Positions 22,242 to 33,389 of a DNA stretch of 64,000 nucleotides are shown in pieces. A program made the translations under genes and the position numbers. The DNA lies in the NCBI RefSeq assembly GCF_932294415.1, contig NC_065543.1:263476-327475 (forward strand), written 5' to 3'. Position 1 is the stretch's first letter; each line of letters starts with the position of its first letter. Source of the stretch: Quercus robur (taxonomy: Eukaryota > Streptophyta > Magnoliopsida > Fagales > Fagaceae). A model generated the notes under the pieces. It saw only the letters and a list, made by a program, of their open reading frames with translations. It was not told where the DNA came from and searched no databases.

Positions 22242-23978
22242 TGTAAAGTTGAATTTATTTAACTATGTGTTGGCTTTATTTTGTGCCAAATTTGCTTGTA
22301 ATTCAGCATTTAGAAACCTTGTATTTAGGTGGGAATAATGTGAGGGTTGTGTGTGAGAGAGTGTGAAGAATTGATCAAGTGTGTGCAATTAAGAGGCAAT
22401 TTGCGACTAGATCTCGTGACTGACTCTCGAGTGGTGACTTGCCAGAATTTGTCACACGAGTGGAGCATGCAGGAAGTTGAAGGGTTAGAACAGCTGGATC
22501 ACTACAAGATAAAAAGTATAGTTTGGCCATTCTGTTTTCTGGCGACTGGAACTTGTGACTTGTCCCAGTCACAAGTGACTCACCAGTACAACATGTTTTA
22601 CTGAAAAATGACTTTCCACATTCCTTCTCATACTCTACTATAAATACTTTTATACCCACGAAATATAAAGAGCTTCCAGAGAAAATTTTGAGAGAAAAAC
22701 CTTAGAGAAAAACAAGATTGATTCATCCATAATCTTATGCCTTTGAATCTCCAAATTTCTCTACTCTCATCCTCTCCATTGTCAAACCCTTGAGAGGATC
22801 TTAAGCCAAATCCTAACCTCACCATATTCATATCAATGAGAAGGTTCTTGGTGTATTAGGAAGCCCTTGTAAGTAAAGAGAGAGCTTTTGGTTTGTAAAG
22901 TTGAATTTATTTAACTATGTGTTGGCTTTATTCCGTGTCAAATTTGCTTGTAATTCAGCATTTAGAAACCTTGAATTTAAGTGGAAATAATGTAAGGGTT
23001 GTATGTAAAAGAGTGTAAAGAATTGATCAAGTGTGTGCAATCAAGAGGCAACTCGTGACTAGATCTCGTGACTGACTTGCGAGTGGTGACTCGCCAGAAT
23101 TTGTCACACGAGTGGAGCATGCAGGAAGTTGAAGGGTTAGGACAGCTAGATCACTACAGGATAAAAAGTACAGTCTGACCATTCTGTTTTCTGGTGACTG
23201 GAACTTGGGACTTGTCCCAATCACAAGTGACTCGCCAGTACACCATGTTTTGCTGAAAAATGACTTTTCACATTCCTTCTCATACCCTACTATAAATACC
23301 CTTATACCCACGAAATGTAGAGAGCTTCTAGAGAGAGTTTTGAGAGAAAAACCCTAGAGAAAAACAAGATTGATTTATCCACAATCTTATGCCTTTGAAT
23401 CTCCAAATTTCTCTACTCTCATCCTCTCAATTGTCAAACTCTTGAAAGGATCTTAAGCCAAATCCTTACCTCACCATATTCATATCAGTGAGAAGGTTCT
23501 TGGTGTATTGGGAAGTAGTTCAAGAGAGAACCAATTCATATTGGTTGATGCAATGGGCTTATTGCAGGATTCGGTAAGTTAGAGAAGACAAGGTTAGGCG
23601 TAACCCTGTTGGAGCAAGAAGCTTGTAGGGATTAGGTGCATTGGGTAGATTAGGCTTGGAGGGTCTATTGCTATTCATGTATCTCAACTGATTTTCTAGT
23701 GGATCATTTTACCGCTTGGAAGGCGGCAGAGAGGCTTTTCGCCGAGTACTTCGGTTTCCTCTTCAATAACACGTGCTGGTGTTATCTTGTGTTTGCTTCT
23801 CTCTAATCCTTAATCTTTCCTTTTAATTACTGCTGTGTTGTGATTAAATTATGGTTTAGAGTAGTTTGCAATATTTGGGTATAGCTTATATTTATCATTC
23901 TACACATATATTGTTTGAATATAAGTTTGTGTTGGTATTTTTGTAATTGGGGGTCTAAACATTCACTAGTGTTTTACA
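22242..23978 (+). mobile_element. Solo LTR with a 652-bp internal tandem duplication
   Basis: The block starts TGTAAAGTTG and ends GTGTTTTACA (TGTAAA...TTTACA). Its first ~625 bp plus about 28 bp of upstream flank are repeated in tandem (22214-22865 and 22866-23517, e.g. TTGAATTTATTTAACTATGT in both). Without the duplication it is about 1,085 bp. This fits the related 1,124-bp LTR at 34858-35981, with which it shares TTGGGTAGATTAG, GGAGGGTCT and CGGTTTCCTCTTC. It is a fossil with no internal region. Confidence 0.7.
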
Positions 23979-24480
23979 CACTAAGTGAGCTTTCATGGTT
24001 GTTGAGCAAAAACACTTTATACATTTTTTTTCCATTTCTTTCAATCCTTGATTGAGATTTGTATTTCTTTCATCTCACCTATACATAGACCCTTGTGAGT
24101 AGTGAGTGAGGTTATTGGAAATTTAGGAAGCTACATTCAAAATCCAATCTATCTTGTGGAGTTTACATTGGCGCTTTAATGGAGGGTCTTCGGTAAGCTA
24201 GAAGGAGAAAGGGCTTGGAGAAGCAGGTTACTAGCTAAAGCTTGGAGGGCTTAATGCACCTAGGCTTCTGGGCTTGGAGGGTTTATAGTGTTCTATTGTA
24301 TTGCAACTATCTTGTCTAGTTGAGATTTTTGACGGTGTGGTTCGGCGAGAGGTTTTTCCGCCCGAGTTTCGAGTTATCCTCTTCCTAAACACTTTAGTAT
24401 TTAGTTGTGGTTTGCATGCTTTTACCCTTTTTCCATATTGCTTTATATTTTGATATGCTTTGTGTAGATTAATTCTTACT
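23979..24480 (+). mobile_element. Diverged LTR relative of the preceding element
   Basis: From about 24110 the order of motifs (GGTCTTCGGTAAGCTAGA, GGCTTGGAGGG, TTGTCTAGTTGAGA, GGTTCGGCGAGAGG, GAGTTATCCTCTTCC) parallels the 3' half of the LTR at 22242-23978 at lower similarity. It is probably an older fossil of the same broad family, perhaps the target of the younger one. Confidence 0.45.
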
Positions 24481-25375
24481 TTATGGAAATTGGTTAATCA
24501 TTTATACTGGGACTAATTTGTTAGTTTAGTTTAAAAGTGATTTAGCCGTAATGATATATTGGTAGAGATAAATAGATGAAATAATTTTAGAAATAATTTA
24601 ATTTTTAGAGAGAACAAAGTATTTTTTAACAAATTTTCTTTGTGACTAGTTTATTTAAAGGTGTGTCATTTTATTTTTATATGACATAAATATGGCATTA
24701 AAACTTTGTATAGTTTTAATGACAAAAATAATTGCACTTAGGAGATGTTCAACATATAATAAATTTCAAAATTTTGTTTTATTTGTTCATTTTCACACCA
24801 CCAATCAGATGGTAGTGAAAGATAAATCTATTTTGATTTGATCTGATTTTGATATTAGAGAATAGAAGTTACTTCACATTATAAAATTTCTAAATAGCAC
24901 ATGATTATTATTATTATTTTAGAAGGAAAATAGCACATGATTATAAATCTAAAATGTGAAGAACAAAACTAAAACTAAATACTTTGCCCAATTCCCTCAA
25001 AGAAATAAAAATAAATAAATAAAAACTTTGCCCAAAAATAAAGAGCATGACGAAAACTAAAAAAAAACTTGAAGTTATTAGCTGAATTCAATCAATTTCT
25101 CTTTTGTCATTTTCCATCATTTTTTCAATAATTTAATGGATTGCAATTAACTCAATTAATAAAGTTTTTTGTTCTCGAAAGCTAAATTTGAATTTCACTT
25201 ACACAAAAAAGTCAAATCAATTAGAATGTTCACCACTTAAATCACAATAATTTTAATTTTAATTAAAAAAATTTGAGAACAATGATAATAATAATGGTAA
25301 TGCTTATTGTAAAAAGGGAGTTTGTGTTGTGACTTGTGACTTGTGGTGAAGGCAGGAAACGAAATGATGTGAGGA
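24481..25375. other. AT-rich spacer and promoter region
   Basis: No gene is seen. The proximal part should hold the promoter of the gene starting at 25432; ATATATAGATATAG at about 25380-25395 is TATA-like and lies about 40-50 bp ahead of its first ATG. Confidence 0.4.
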
Positions 25376-25431
25376 TAATAATATATAGATATAGATATCC
25401 ATATGACATTGATTCGTGAGTGTATTGAAGG

Positions 25432-28400
25432 ATGATGGTAGCGATGGCAGTGCCAACGAATACAATAACAGCAGCTTCCTATTGTGCAATTGCAAAGGTT
25501 TTGAGAGGCAGAGGCAGAGCGTTGCTGCTTTCGTCCTTATCACCATCACCATCATCATCAGTCTCAGTAACAATATGCAATAACAATAACCAAAATAATA
25601 ATAATGGTCGTCTTCCATCGCCACTCACCCTCTCCTCCTTTGCAAGGGGAAGAAGAAGCACACAGTCACAGTGGGTACCATCATTATCATTATCATTATC
25701 ATTTTGCACGGCGGCGGCCGATACTGATGCGGCGACGGTTGGTAGTAATACTAATAGAAATGAAGAAGAAGAAGAAGAAGAAGAAGAAGAGAAGCAGAAA
25801 AAGGATCCGGAACTAATAATAAAAGAAGCGGCGGAGATGCTGGACATAAGGGTTGGGCGTGTTGTTAAGGCGTGGAGGCATGAGGAGGCTGACTCTCTTT
25901 ACGTCGAAGAGGTCGATGTTGGAGAAGCTGAACCCAGAACTATCTGTAGCGGCCTAGTCAATTTTGTTCCCCTTCACCTCCTTCAGGTCAGCTCTATCTC
26001 AATTTCCAATTTCTTTCTTTCATATGAACCCACGTAATTTAATTTGTATATATCTCCATCTAAATCTAAATCTAAATCTCAATCTCTTGTCTTCTATTTA
26101 TTTATTATGTCATGATGATAAACTTTACTAAGGGACAAGAAGATTGAGCTTCATGCCTCCCAAATGCAACCTCTATTCCATGTAACATGTAGTAATACTA
26201 ATAGCTAAACTAAACACTCCCCGAAATGTTTGAAAAAGACATACAGGGAATAATAGATTTCAAGAGATCAAATATACATACATAGTTTGATCAGTGTTTA
26301 ATCAGATCTTAGCATTTCCATGATTCAACACAGAGAAAGAAAGAAACAGTTATATCTATTCAAACAATGAGATCTGACTAAACCTGATTTTTTCCCATCA
26401 ATCTTTGGGAGAAAAATGTTGGAAGCAAATGAAATCATTTCCAAAGGAGAACACAAAAAGTAAAGTCATTTTCTTTACCTGCTCATTAATTTGGAATTTT
26501 CATAATGTTGATATTTACTCAAAAAAATAAAATGGACTTTCACTCTTTGTCAGTGTCCAAATTAATTGTTTCAGTATACACTGTGAAACTGCATAAAATA
26601 TTTGATATACATTACATGCAGGATAAAAAAGTAGTTGTTCTTGCTAATTTGAAGCCAAGGAACATGCGTGGTGTCAAGTCATGTGGGATGCTTATGGCTG
26701 CTTCTGATGCATCCCATGAGAATGTTGAGCTTCTAGTGCCTCCAGAGGATTCACTACCTGGTGAAAGAATTTGGTTTGGTTCAGAAAACGAAAAAGAAAA
26801 TCAACCTGCTGCTGCCACACCCAACCAGGTACCCACTTCTTTCATTTGAAGCATTCAAGCATTTAATGTCCAATTAACACAGGAAAAGAAACAAGTGAAT
26901 CAACTGTATCTCAAATGATACCCTCTCCCTCTATAAGAATTGCTGGAATGTAAAGTCATGGTCCAAGATTCGCTGAGTTCATGTGTGACTTACCAATAAA
27001 AAAAATTTCCCCAAAATTTTTTGGTTTGCATGTCAATCAGTGTTTGCACAATCATTGCACAAATATCTTGGTCAATAACACATAATTTGTATTATTTTAT
27101 TTGCGTGGAATCTATGTTTACTGTATAAAATAGTTAAGAGGTTTACTTATTAAAAAAAAAAAAAGGTTAAGAGGTTTGAGGATAGTACTTATATCTGCAT
27201 AATAGGCACATGTTAACATGCTAATAGCTGCATTAATATCAAATTATTTGAGATCATTATGTAAAATATTACACCAGTTTTTGATGATAATGACCATATT
27301 CCTGTCTTAGATATAGCTTATTAGACTAGTAGCCTGTCAAACCCGATATCCGGTGCGTTATTGTCCTGTATTTTTTTTTTTTTTTTTTTTTTTTTTGTGA
27401 ATCAATTTTCTGTTTACTCCTTCTATCTCCTTTTCAATTCTTAATGATAAGGTAGGTATGGTGATCTTCCTAGAATGTCCTTTATAATAGAGATGGCACT
27501 AATTTTTATGAGAATCTCATTTAGTTTTTGGCAAAAAGTGACTGTAGTGTAGAAAATAGAACGTCTACTTTTGGAAGGTTTCAATTATTTGGAGATAGCC
27601 CAAAGAGGAAGGGAGTAATTATTGAAAGAGGGAGGGAGTAATTGTTGATTCATCACTTTGAAATTTGATTACAAACAGAAGCCTTTCTACTGTTTCTAGA
27701 CATTTGTTGTGGATTCTTGTCCATGTTTAATGATGTACCTGCATTTCTTTCTCCTCCTCTTTCCCTGCTGTGAGTAATAGTAATGTGACCTATCCTGATA
27801 ACTAGTACTTCGGTCTATAGCTATATAGACTGAAGTGCTATAGCTTTGAAACTCCAAGGGTCTTGCTCCACCAAATATAGTAAAATTAAAAAACATGTTT
27901 TGACTCTTTGATAGTTTTGTTACATCAAATTGAAACAAGGAAAAGCATAAATTGCCTGTTCATTTTATTGAATTCCCTTTTCTGACCTAGTTGAAGTTTA
28001 TGGTCCCCAGCTCTCTGTGATTGTTACAACCAGTGTCTTCCAATTTCTTTGTCCTTATAATCTGGTCTTTTCTCTTGTTACAATGTTGCAACCAACACCT
28101 CTAGAGTCAGTATGTTATGTGTTCATTCAGCTTACTGAGAATCCCCTTAGCTAAGAGGGATTTTCTTGCCTACATGATTATCAAGATAATTTGTGAGAGA
28201 CTATGATTTAGGCTGGAAGTGCTTTGAAAAAAACATGTAGTGGATATTGTTCATGAGTTATAATCCCCTGCTCTATGTGATATTTTTTGTTCAGTGCTCC
28301 CTTGTTTAATTTGCACTGACAATGTGTATGCTATGTGCTAAAGTTTTTTATCAGACATGGCTTCCAAATCTGTTTAGAGCTTCCTTTGTTGCTAGGTAGC

Positions 28401-29401
28401 CTTTACAAGCATTCTTTATTTTAAATAGGTTGGGACTAGGATGAGGTGTATCATCAAGATAAATGCATCCTTGGCTTGTAAGAAAAGTGATGCAATCTTA
28501 GGATACCAAATCCTTGAGGAGATATGTGTTAGTCGGGAATCAGTTTTTTTGATTGGTGGGTAGGAATCAGATACTATGAACGTGTGCCCACATGGTCATT
28601 TTCTATCCAATAAAAAAGGGACAGAAGTCTAACAGTATGGTCAATTGCATTATTTAGATACCACAAGGTTTTAAAAAGTCAATTTTGTAGTACAAGAGGG
28701 GTGTGTTTGATAATGACCCATACCTTTTATAGATTCTTAGAATATATGCTAAACTCATTTGTATCTGTCTTTGTTTTTACACGAGGGTGTAAGAGAGTCC
28801 CACATTAAGCTTTTACAATAATTAGTAGTTTATCACTTGTTTATAAGGTCTATACTCTATACTTCATTTCTTTATGTAAGTTCTGTTAGAGAGGTTTATA
28901 CTTCATTTCTCTATATCAATTCTGTTAGAAGAGTAATGGAGAGATAACATAGAGAAAATTATGCTGTAGACTTGTGCCGAATGAGTAATACTCTTCTAGA
29001 AGAAGAGTGTGGAATATTCAAAGTGGTGTGGTATCCCTTGTGAGGGGTCCCTACCAGCTGTGACCACTGTAACATTCCCATATCATGGTAATCACCTCTC
29101 CCATTAATAAATAATGAATGGTCTGATGGCGGGTATCTAAGAATTTCTAGCAACTCCTTTTCTGAGCAATATCATGATCATCATTTATTCCTTTCTTTAA
29201 CACATTGAAAGAGACTAATTTTCCGCATTTTATTGTTTTCTGTATGACAATCTGTAGATTCAAAAGAAAAAGATTTGGGAATTAGTGCAACCTCATCTTA
29301 AGACGGATGCTTCTTGTACTGCTATGCTTGGGTTGCATGTAATGCGGACATCTGCAGGTGCGGTCGTGTCCACATCTTTAAAGAATGCCAATATCTCATG
29401 A
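25432..29401 (+). CDS. tRNA-binding (EMAPII/Arc1p-type OB-fold) protein, probably organelle-targeted, 3 exons
   Basis: Exons 25432-25986, 26622-26828 and 29258-29401 join in phase 0 to 301 aa. Residues 1-105 are rich in Ala/Ser/Arg with few acids, like a plastid or mitochondrial transit peptide (prediction). Ten glutamates at 111-120 are encoded by a (GAA)n tract. From about 137 to 240 a tRNA-binding OB fold (EMAPII-like) is clear: [40 protein letters not shown], then [28 protein letters not shown] and [16 protein letters not shown]. In the family this domain binds tRNA and is found in synthetase cofactors, the C terminus of MetRS and free plant proteins. The last 47 residues ([12 protein letters not shown], then LKNANIS at the end) follow the plant pattern. 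Two in-frame ATGs open the frame; Met1 or Met2 gives nearly the same protein. The second intron (26829-29257) is long and holds a SINE fragment. I recognise the family, not a gene symbol. Confidence 0.88.
26900..27005 (+). mobile_element. SINE fragment (family B)
   Basis: It shows TATCTCAAATGATA, AAAGTCATGGTCCAAGATTC and the tail GACTTACCAATAAAAAAAAT, the same motif order as the copy at 4745-4852. It is decayed. It lies in intron 2 of the tRNA-binding protein gene. Confidence 0.5.
27006..29257 (+). other. Rest of intron 2 of the tRNA-binding protein gene
   Basis: AT-rich intron with a T run near 27370-27396 and a small perfect-looking hairpin at about 27807-27836 (ACTTCGGTCTATAG, loop, CTATATAGACTGAAGT). 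Nothing else was recognised; the short open frames have no motif. Confidence 0.5.
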
Positions 29402-29770
29402 TCAGATGGCAATTTCACACTTCTTAGTCTTGCATGGCTTCTTAATACCTAAATCTCCTGATTGCCATATGATATATTTCTGGCTATTTTGTGACATTGT
29501 AATTTCTAGTTTATAAAAATACATTGCTAGAATCTTGAGGATTAAGTTTCTGTCAGCTGCCAGGCCAGTTGTCATCCAGATCCCAAATGTTGGTCTTGTA
29601 CTTGGGTTCATTCCCCCACACTTGAAATGCGGTTGTGATTGGCTGCTGTAATTTTAGATGATTGTTGGGTACATTCTTTCCATTCTCAAATTAATAAAAT
29701 TTTTGCTTGCTTAAGAATATAAAGTCTTGTAAGTGTAAGGGCATCTTTATTATCTAAAGCTCTAAGGGCC

Positions 29771-29804
<34 letters not shown>

Positions 29805-30520
29805 TTCACTATCAAGATTTTTTGAAGTTTTTTGTTGTGTGCGCTCTTTTCATACCTCGGATAATGGCGTGATCATCCCACAGGAAATATTATATGGTAT
29901 ATACTCTGTATCTGGTGCTTATCAGTAACTGTGGTTGCATTTTTGGTTGTACAATCTTATATTTGTTGACACGCATTGTGTAATGGAAATGATTCTTAGA
30001 CAAAATAAATTTGATTTTGTTTGAAATGGATCCCTATTTCTAATATCTTTAATTCATTTACGTTTGAAATCTTTGTTTCTTATTTTTCGAAGGCAGTTCT
30101 AAAGAAACTGGAAGTACCTCCTTTCCTCCCTCTCGCACTCCTCTAAAACCGAAGGATTTCATTATAATCTATGTTGGCAACTGGTAACTGGTAACTACTA
30201 CTTAAATCATGTTTGCCTTTGTTGGTGATTAAAGGTTAAAGCTGATGAGAAAATCTATTATTCTAAATCGGTCAAATAAAGCTCAAAATTATAAAAGTAG
30301 GCATTTTCCATTTTTTTGTTTGAAATAGTAAAGTAAAAAGAGCTACATCTTTACTTAGATTAATTGCAGACTCACTCGATGCAAGGAGAAATTTGATGAT
30401 TTTTTTTTTTTTTGGTTAGGTGAAAAATAAAAATGGTAGATGAAACTTAGTATTAGTCTCAATTTCTTCCTAAAATGATGTGATTATTTTCTAACAAAGT
30501 ATAGCTAATACAATATATTA
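29402..30520. other. 3' UTR and AT-rich spacer
   Basis: The 3' UTR of the tRNA-binding protein gene probably runs to about 29720. An AATAAA polyadenylation signal lies at 29693-29698, about 290 nt after the stop. An (ATT)n microsatellite lies at 29775-29806. No further gene is seen. Confidence 0.55.
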
Positions 30521-30524
30521 GTTT

Positions 30525-30680
30525 TCTTTTTTAATTTTTTATATAAAACAAAAATTCTACTCTAACTTAATTTAAGTGTAAATATGTGTGAAGCTTCCTT
30601 CTGGAGACTTGAACCCTGGCTCCTACCTCCCGCACCCTATAAGCACTTATACTTGTGAAGTGATTAACTATCTATATTTA
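30525..30680 (-). mobile_element. tRNA-derived SINE (family C), inverted
   Basis: The reverse strand reads GTATAAGTGCTTATAGGGTG, then GGGTTCAAGTCTCC (B box), then a TTAGAGTAGAATTTTG tail. The same order is found at 31375-31546 and 53354-53507. No clear target duplication is seen for this copy. Confidence 0.65.
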
Positions 30681-31001
30681 TTATTTGAAAGTGTTTTAAA
30701 TTTTGTAATTTTTTAAAGAAAACATAATACATTCTACATTCAATTATTATATAAGGTGAGATATTTAGTAAACAATATAATGTATAGTTTGAATTTGGTT
30801 TTAGTGCTTCTTACAAATAGTTCATCTTGTATAGCCTAAAGAAAAGCATATATATAAGTAAATTCATCAATTATATTAGGTTGGAAAAAAAAATACAATA
30901 GTTTAATAACATAAGAAAATTGTAATTTTATCAAGAACATGTCAATATTACATTGAGAATGTGACATAATTGTTAATAAAGCAGTTCCTCTTTCCCCCTC
31001 C

Positions 31002-31032
<31 letters not shown>

Positions 31033-31374
31033 CCTTTTTTTACACAAATTGCTCATTCCAAAACATCATCAAAGTGGACCAAATAGACCAAAATGGACCG
31101 AATTGAACTGAATGAACCAAAGTAGACTGAACTAGACCGAAATGTTATCATGCTGTAGCTCATATGAAATAAAATTTATTTATATATAAAAATTTTAAAT
31201 TATATTTTGGCCTTGTCTCCTATAAGAGGAGTGATATCTATCAAATTTGATAATAACAACACCTATCATAGAATATACTAAGGAAACAAGGATATATATT
31301 GGAGTTTAAAGTAGATTTGCATAGGAAAAATTACCACCAAATTGGTTTGCAAATTCATTCAATAAGTCATATAA

Positions 31375-31546
31375 TTTTTTATTTTTTTAATTTGAGATAA
31401 AATTTTACTCTAGCCTAATTAAAATGCATGTGTTAAACTCCTTTCTAGAAACTTAAATCTCGGCCCTTGCCCCCTCCCCCTCCACACATTTTACAAACAT
31501 TTATATTTGTGAAGTAATTATCACGCCAAAGGTAGTTAGTAGTAAA
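31375..31546 (-). mobile_element. tRNA-derived SINE (family C) with perfect 14-bp target duplications
   Basis: An inverted copy of the family at 53354-53507 (CTCGGCCCTTGCCCC, then AAACATTTATATTTGTGAAG). It is flanked by the identical direct repeats AATAAGTCATATAA at 31361-31374 and 31547-31560, so both ends are fixed. The B-box is eroded. Confidence 0.75.
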
Positions 31547-31698
31547 AATAAGTCATATAAGTTAAAAAAAAAAAAAAATCTTTTTGATAGAAAAGCACAC
31601 GTAAATTGTTTTATCAATAGTTTATCTATCGTCAAGTAATAGAAAACAATAGTTTATCTATCGTCAAGTAATAGGTTATGAAATTTTCCTTAAACTAA

Positions 31699-33242
31699 GG
31701 GTGAGTTTGGTTGGACTTTTTGAAAAAGTGTTTTTTTTATAAAAGTGGAGTTTTCAAAAAGTGCATATTGAAAAAGTGTTTTTTCAAAAGTTAAGCATTT
31801 GGTAAAAACTGTTAAAAAGTGCTTTTTGAAAAAGCTGAGTATTTGGCTAGAACTTATAAAAGTAGTGGTTTGAGTTGTAAATTACCAAAAAGGACAATGT
31901 ATATATAAGAGCATCTCCAGCAAGTTAGGCAAATTTTTGTACTGTTTGACATTTACCTTTTGCCTACCCACTTTTTTAATCATTATTTTTTAATCAAATT
32001 TTATTTTTTCTTTTTCTATTCATTCTCAACAATTATATTTTTTAACAAAAAGTATTACATCCACAATATTTTTTGCAATACTTTCACAAAAATCATAACA
32101 AAATCTTATATGGAAAGTTGTTACTAGTTCTAATTTGAACCCAAAATTGAAATTATATTTTTACCCACCAATATTAGCTAATTACTTAAAATTTATTGTG
32201 AAAATATTGTGGTATTATTTTTAAATTGTGATTTCTTATTCTTTGCCTTTTCTTTCATCCATACGTTTTTTTTTTTTTTTTCTCTTGCATTTTGTCCACC
32301 ACACACGTATACCCATCATTAGTACATCCTCTCCTTTTTTTTTCTTTACTTCCACTTAATTCCAGAAGTTCCCTCACTCTTTTTTTTTTTTCTTTACTTC
32401 TACCTGATTCCAGAAGCTCCCTCACTCTTTCTCCAGCTCTCTCATTTTCTTCTCTCTTTTTTTTTTTTCTACTTGATTCCATAAATGCTCTAGCTCTCTC
32501 TGTGATACGTCTCACATAATTTTGCTTGCCTTTTGGTGTTATTATCTTCAAACACACACAGACACGCATGGAGAGAAAGGAGAAATCGCCTTTACTCCAC
32601 CACACCGCCACCGCAGCTCCTCCTCCTCACTGCAGAGTGCATGCAACTAGGGGTCATATCGGCTTCTATTTTTTTCCTTGTTCTTGATTAGTTGTTGTTT
32701 CTAATTTTAGATTTGTCAAATCGGTTTCTATTTTTTTTCTTGACCATTTATTGTTGTTCTAATTTTTTTTTTTTTTTTTTTTTTTTTTGTTCTTGATCTG
32801 CTGTTGTTGTTGTTTTGATTTTAGATTTGTTGTTTAAATTATATCAGTTTTATGAGAGCAAAATTTTTTTTGCTTTTATTGTTGTGGTTTGATTAATTTT
32901 AAGATTATGTTTTTGAATTTGTATTTTGATTATGCTTGAGTTTAGAAATGTTTGAGAGAAAGATGGTTTGCCCAAGATCAAAGGGTAAAGTTAGATTTTT
33001 AGTAAAATGTGAAGGGTAATTTGGTAATTGAAGGAAGAGCCCAACGAATAGTTCAGAACGCCCATGGACTTTTTGTTTTATGGACCTCCAGAGCTCCATA
33101 ATGTTTTGTGCGTTCTCAGCCTTGGCTCAAAATGCAACTTTTTTCCAAAAAATTGCGTTTTGGATTGAACCAAACGCACTTTGGGCTCCAGCTTTCTTCA
33201 AAACGTGCGTTTCAGCTCCTAAAAGTTGAAACAAACGGGCAC
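31699..33242. mobile_element. PIF/Harbinger-like element with TAA target duplications
   Basis: The left end GGGTGAGTTTGGTTGGACTT and the inverted right end GTGCCCGTTTGTTTCAACTT match at about 16 of 24 terminal positions, and TAA flanks both ends (31696-31698, 33243-33245), the target length typical of PIF/Harbinger. The 1.5-kb interior is T-rich, with CT-rich blocks at 32260-32500, and has no transposase that I can recognise, so it is non-autonomous. The phrase GAGCATCTCCAGCA at 31909 may mark the end of another element nested inside. Confidence 0.6.
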
Positions 33243-33389
33243 TAATTCGGAAGAAAACAGTCCATAAATATAAGCTTTGTTATCTTATTTTAGTCTAAGG
33301 AGCAACGAAAAGCATACGGACAATTGAGAATTTGAAATGGTGAAAGTGTGAAACGGATTAAAACTTCGTCCATGAACATATATAATTAT

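Noticed and set aside
25304-25847. Long minus-strand open frames (106 and 122 codons) opposite exon 1 of the tRNA-binding protein gene
   Set aside because: They are shadows of the coding strand; the Ser runs mirror the (GAA)n glutamate tract and the OB-fold protein on the plus strand is clearly the real product.
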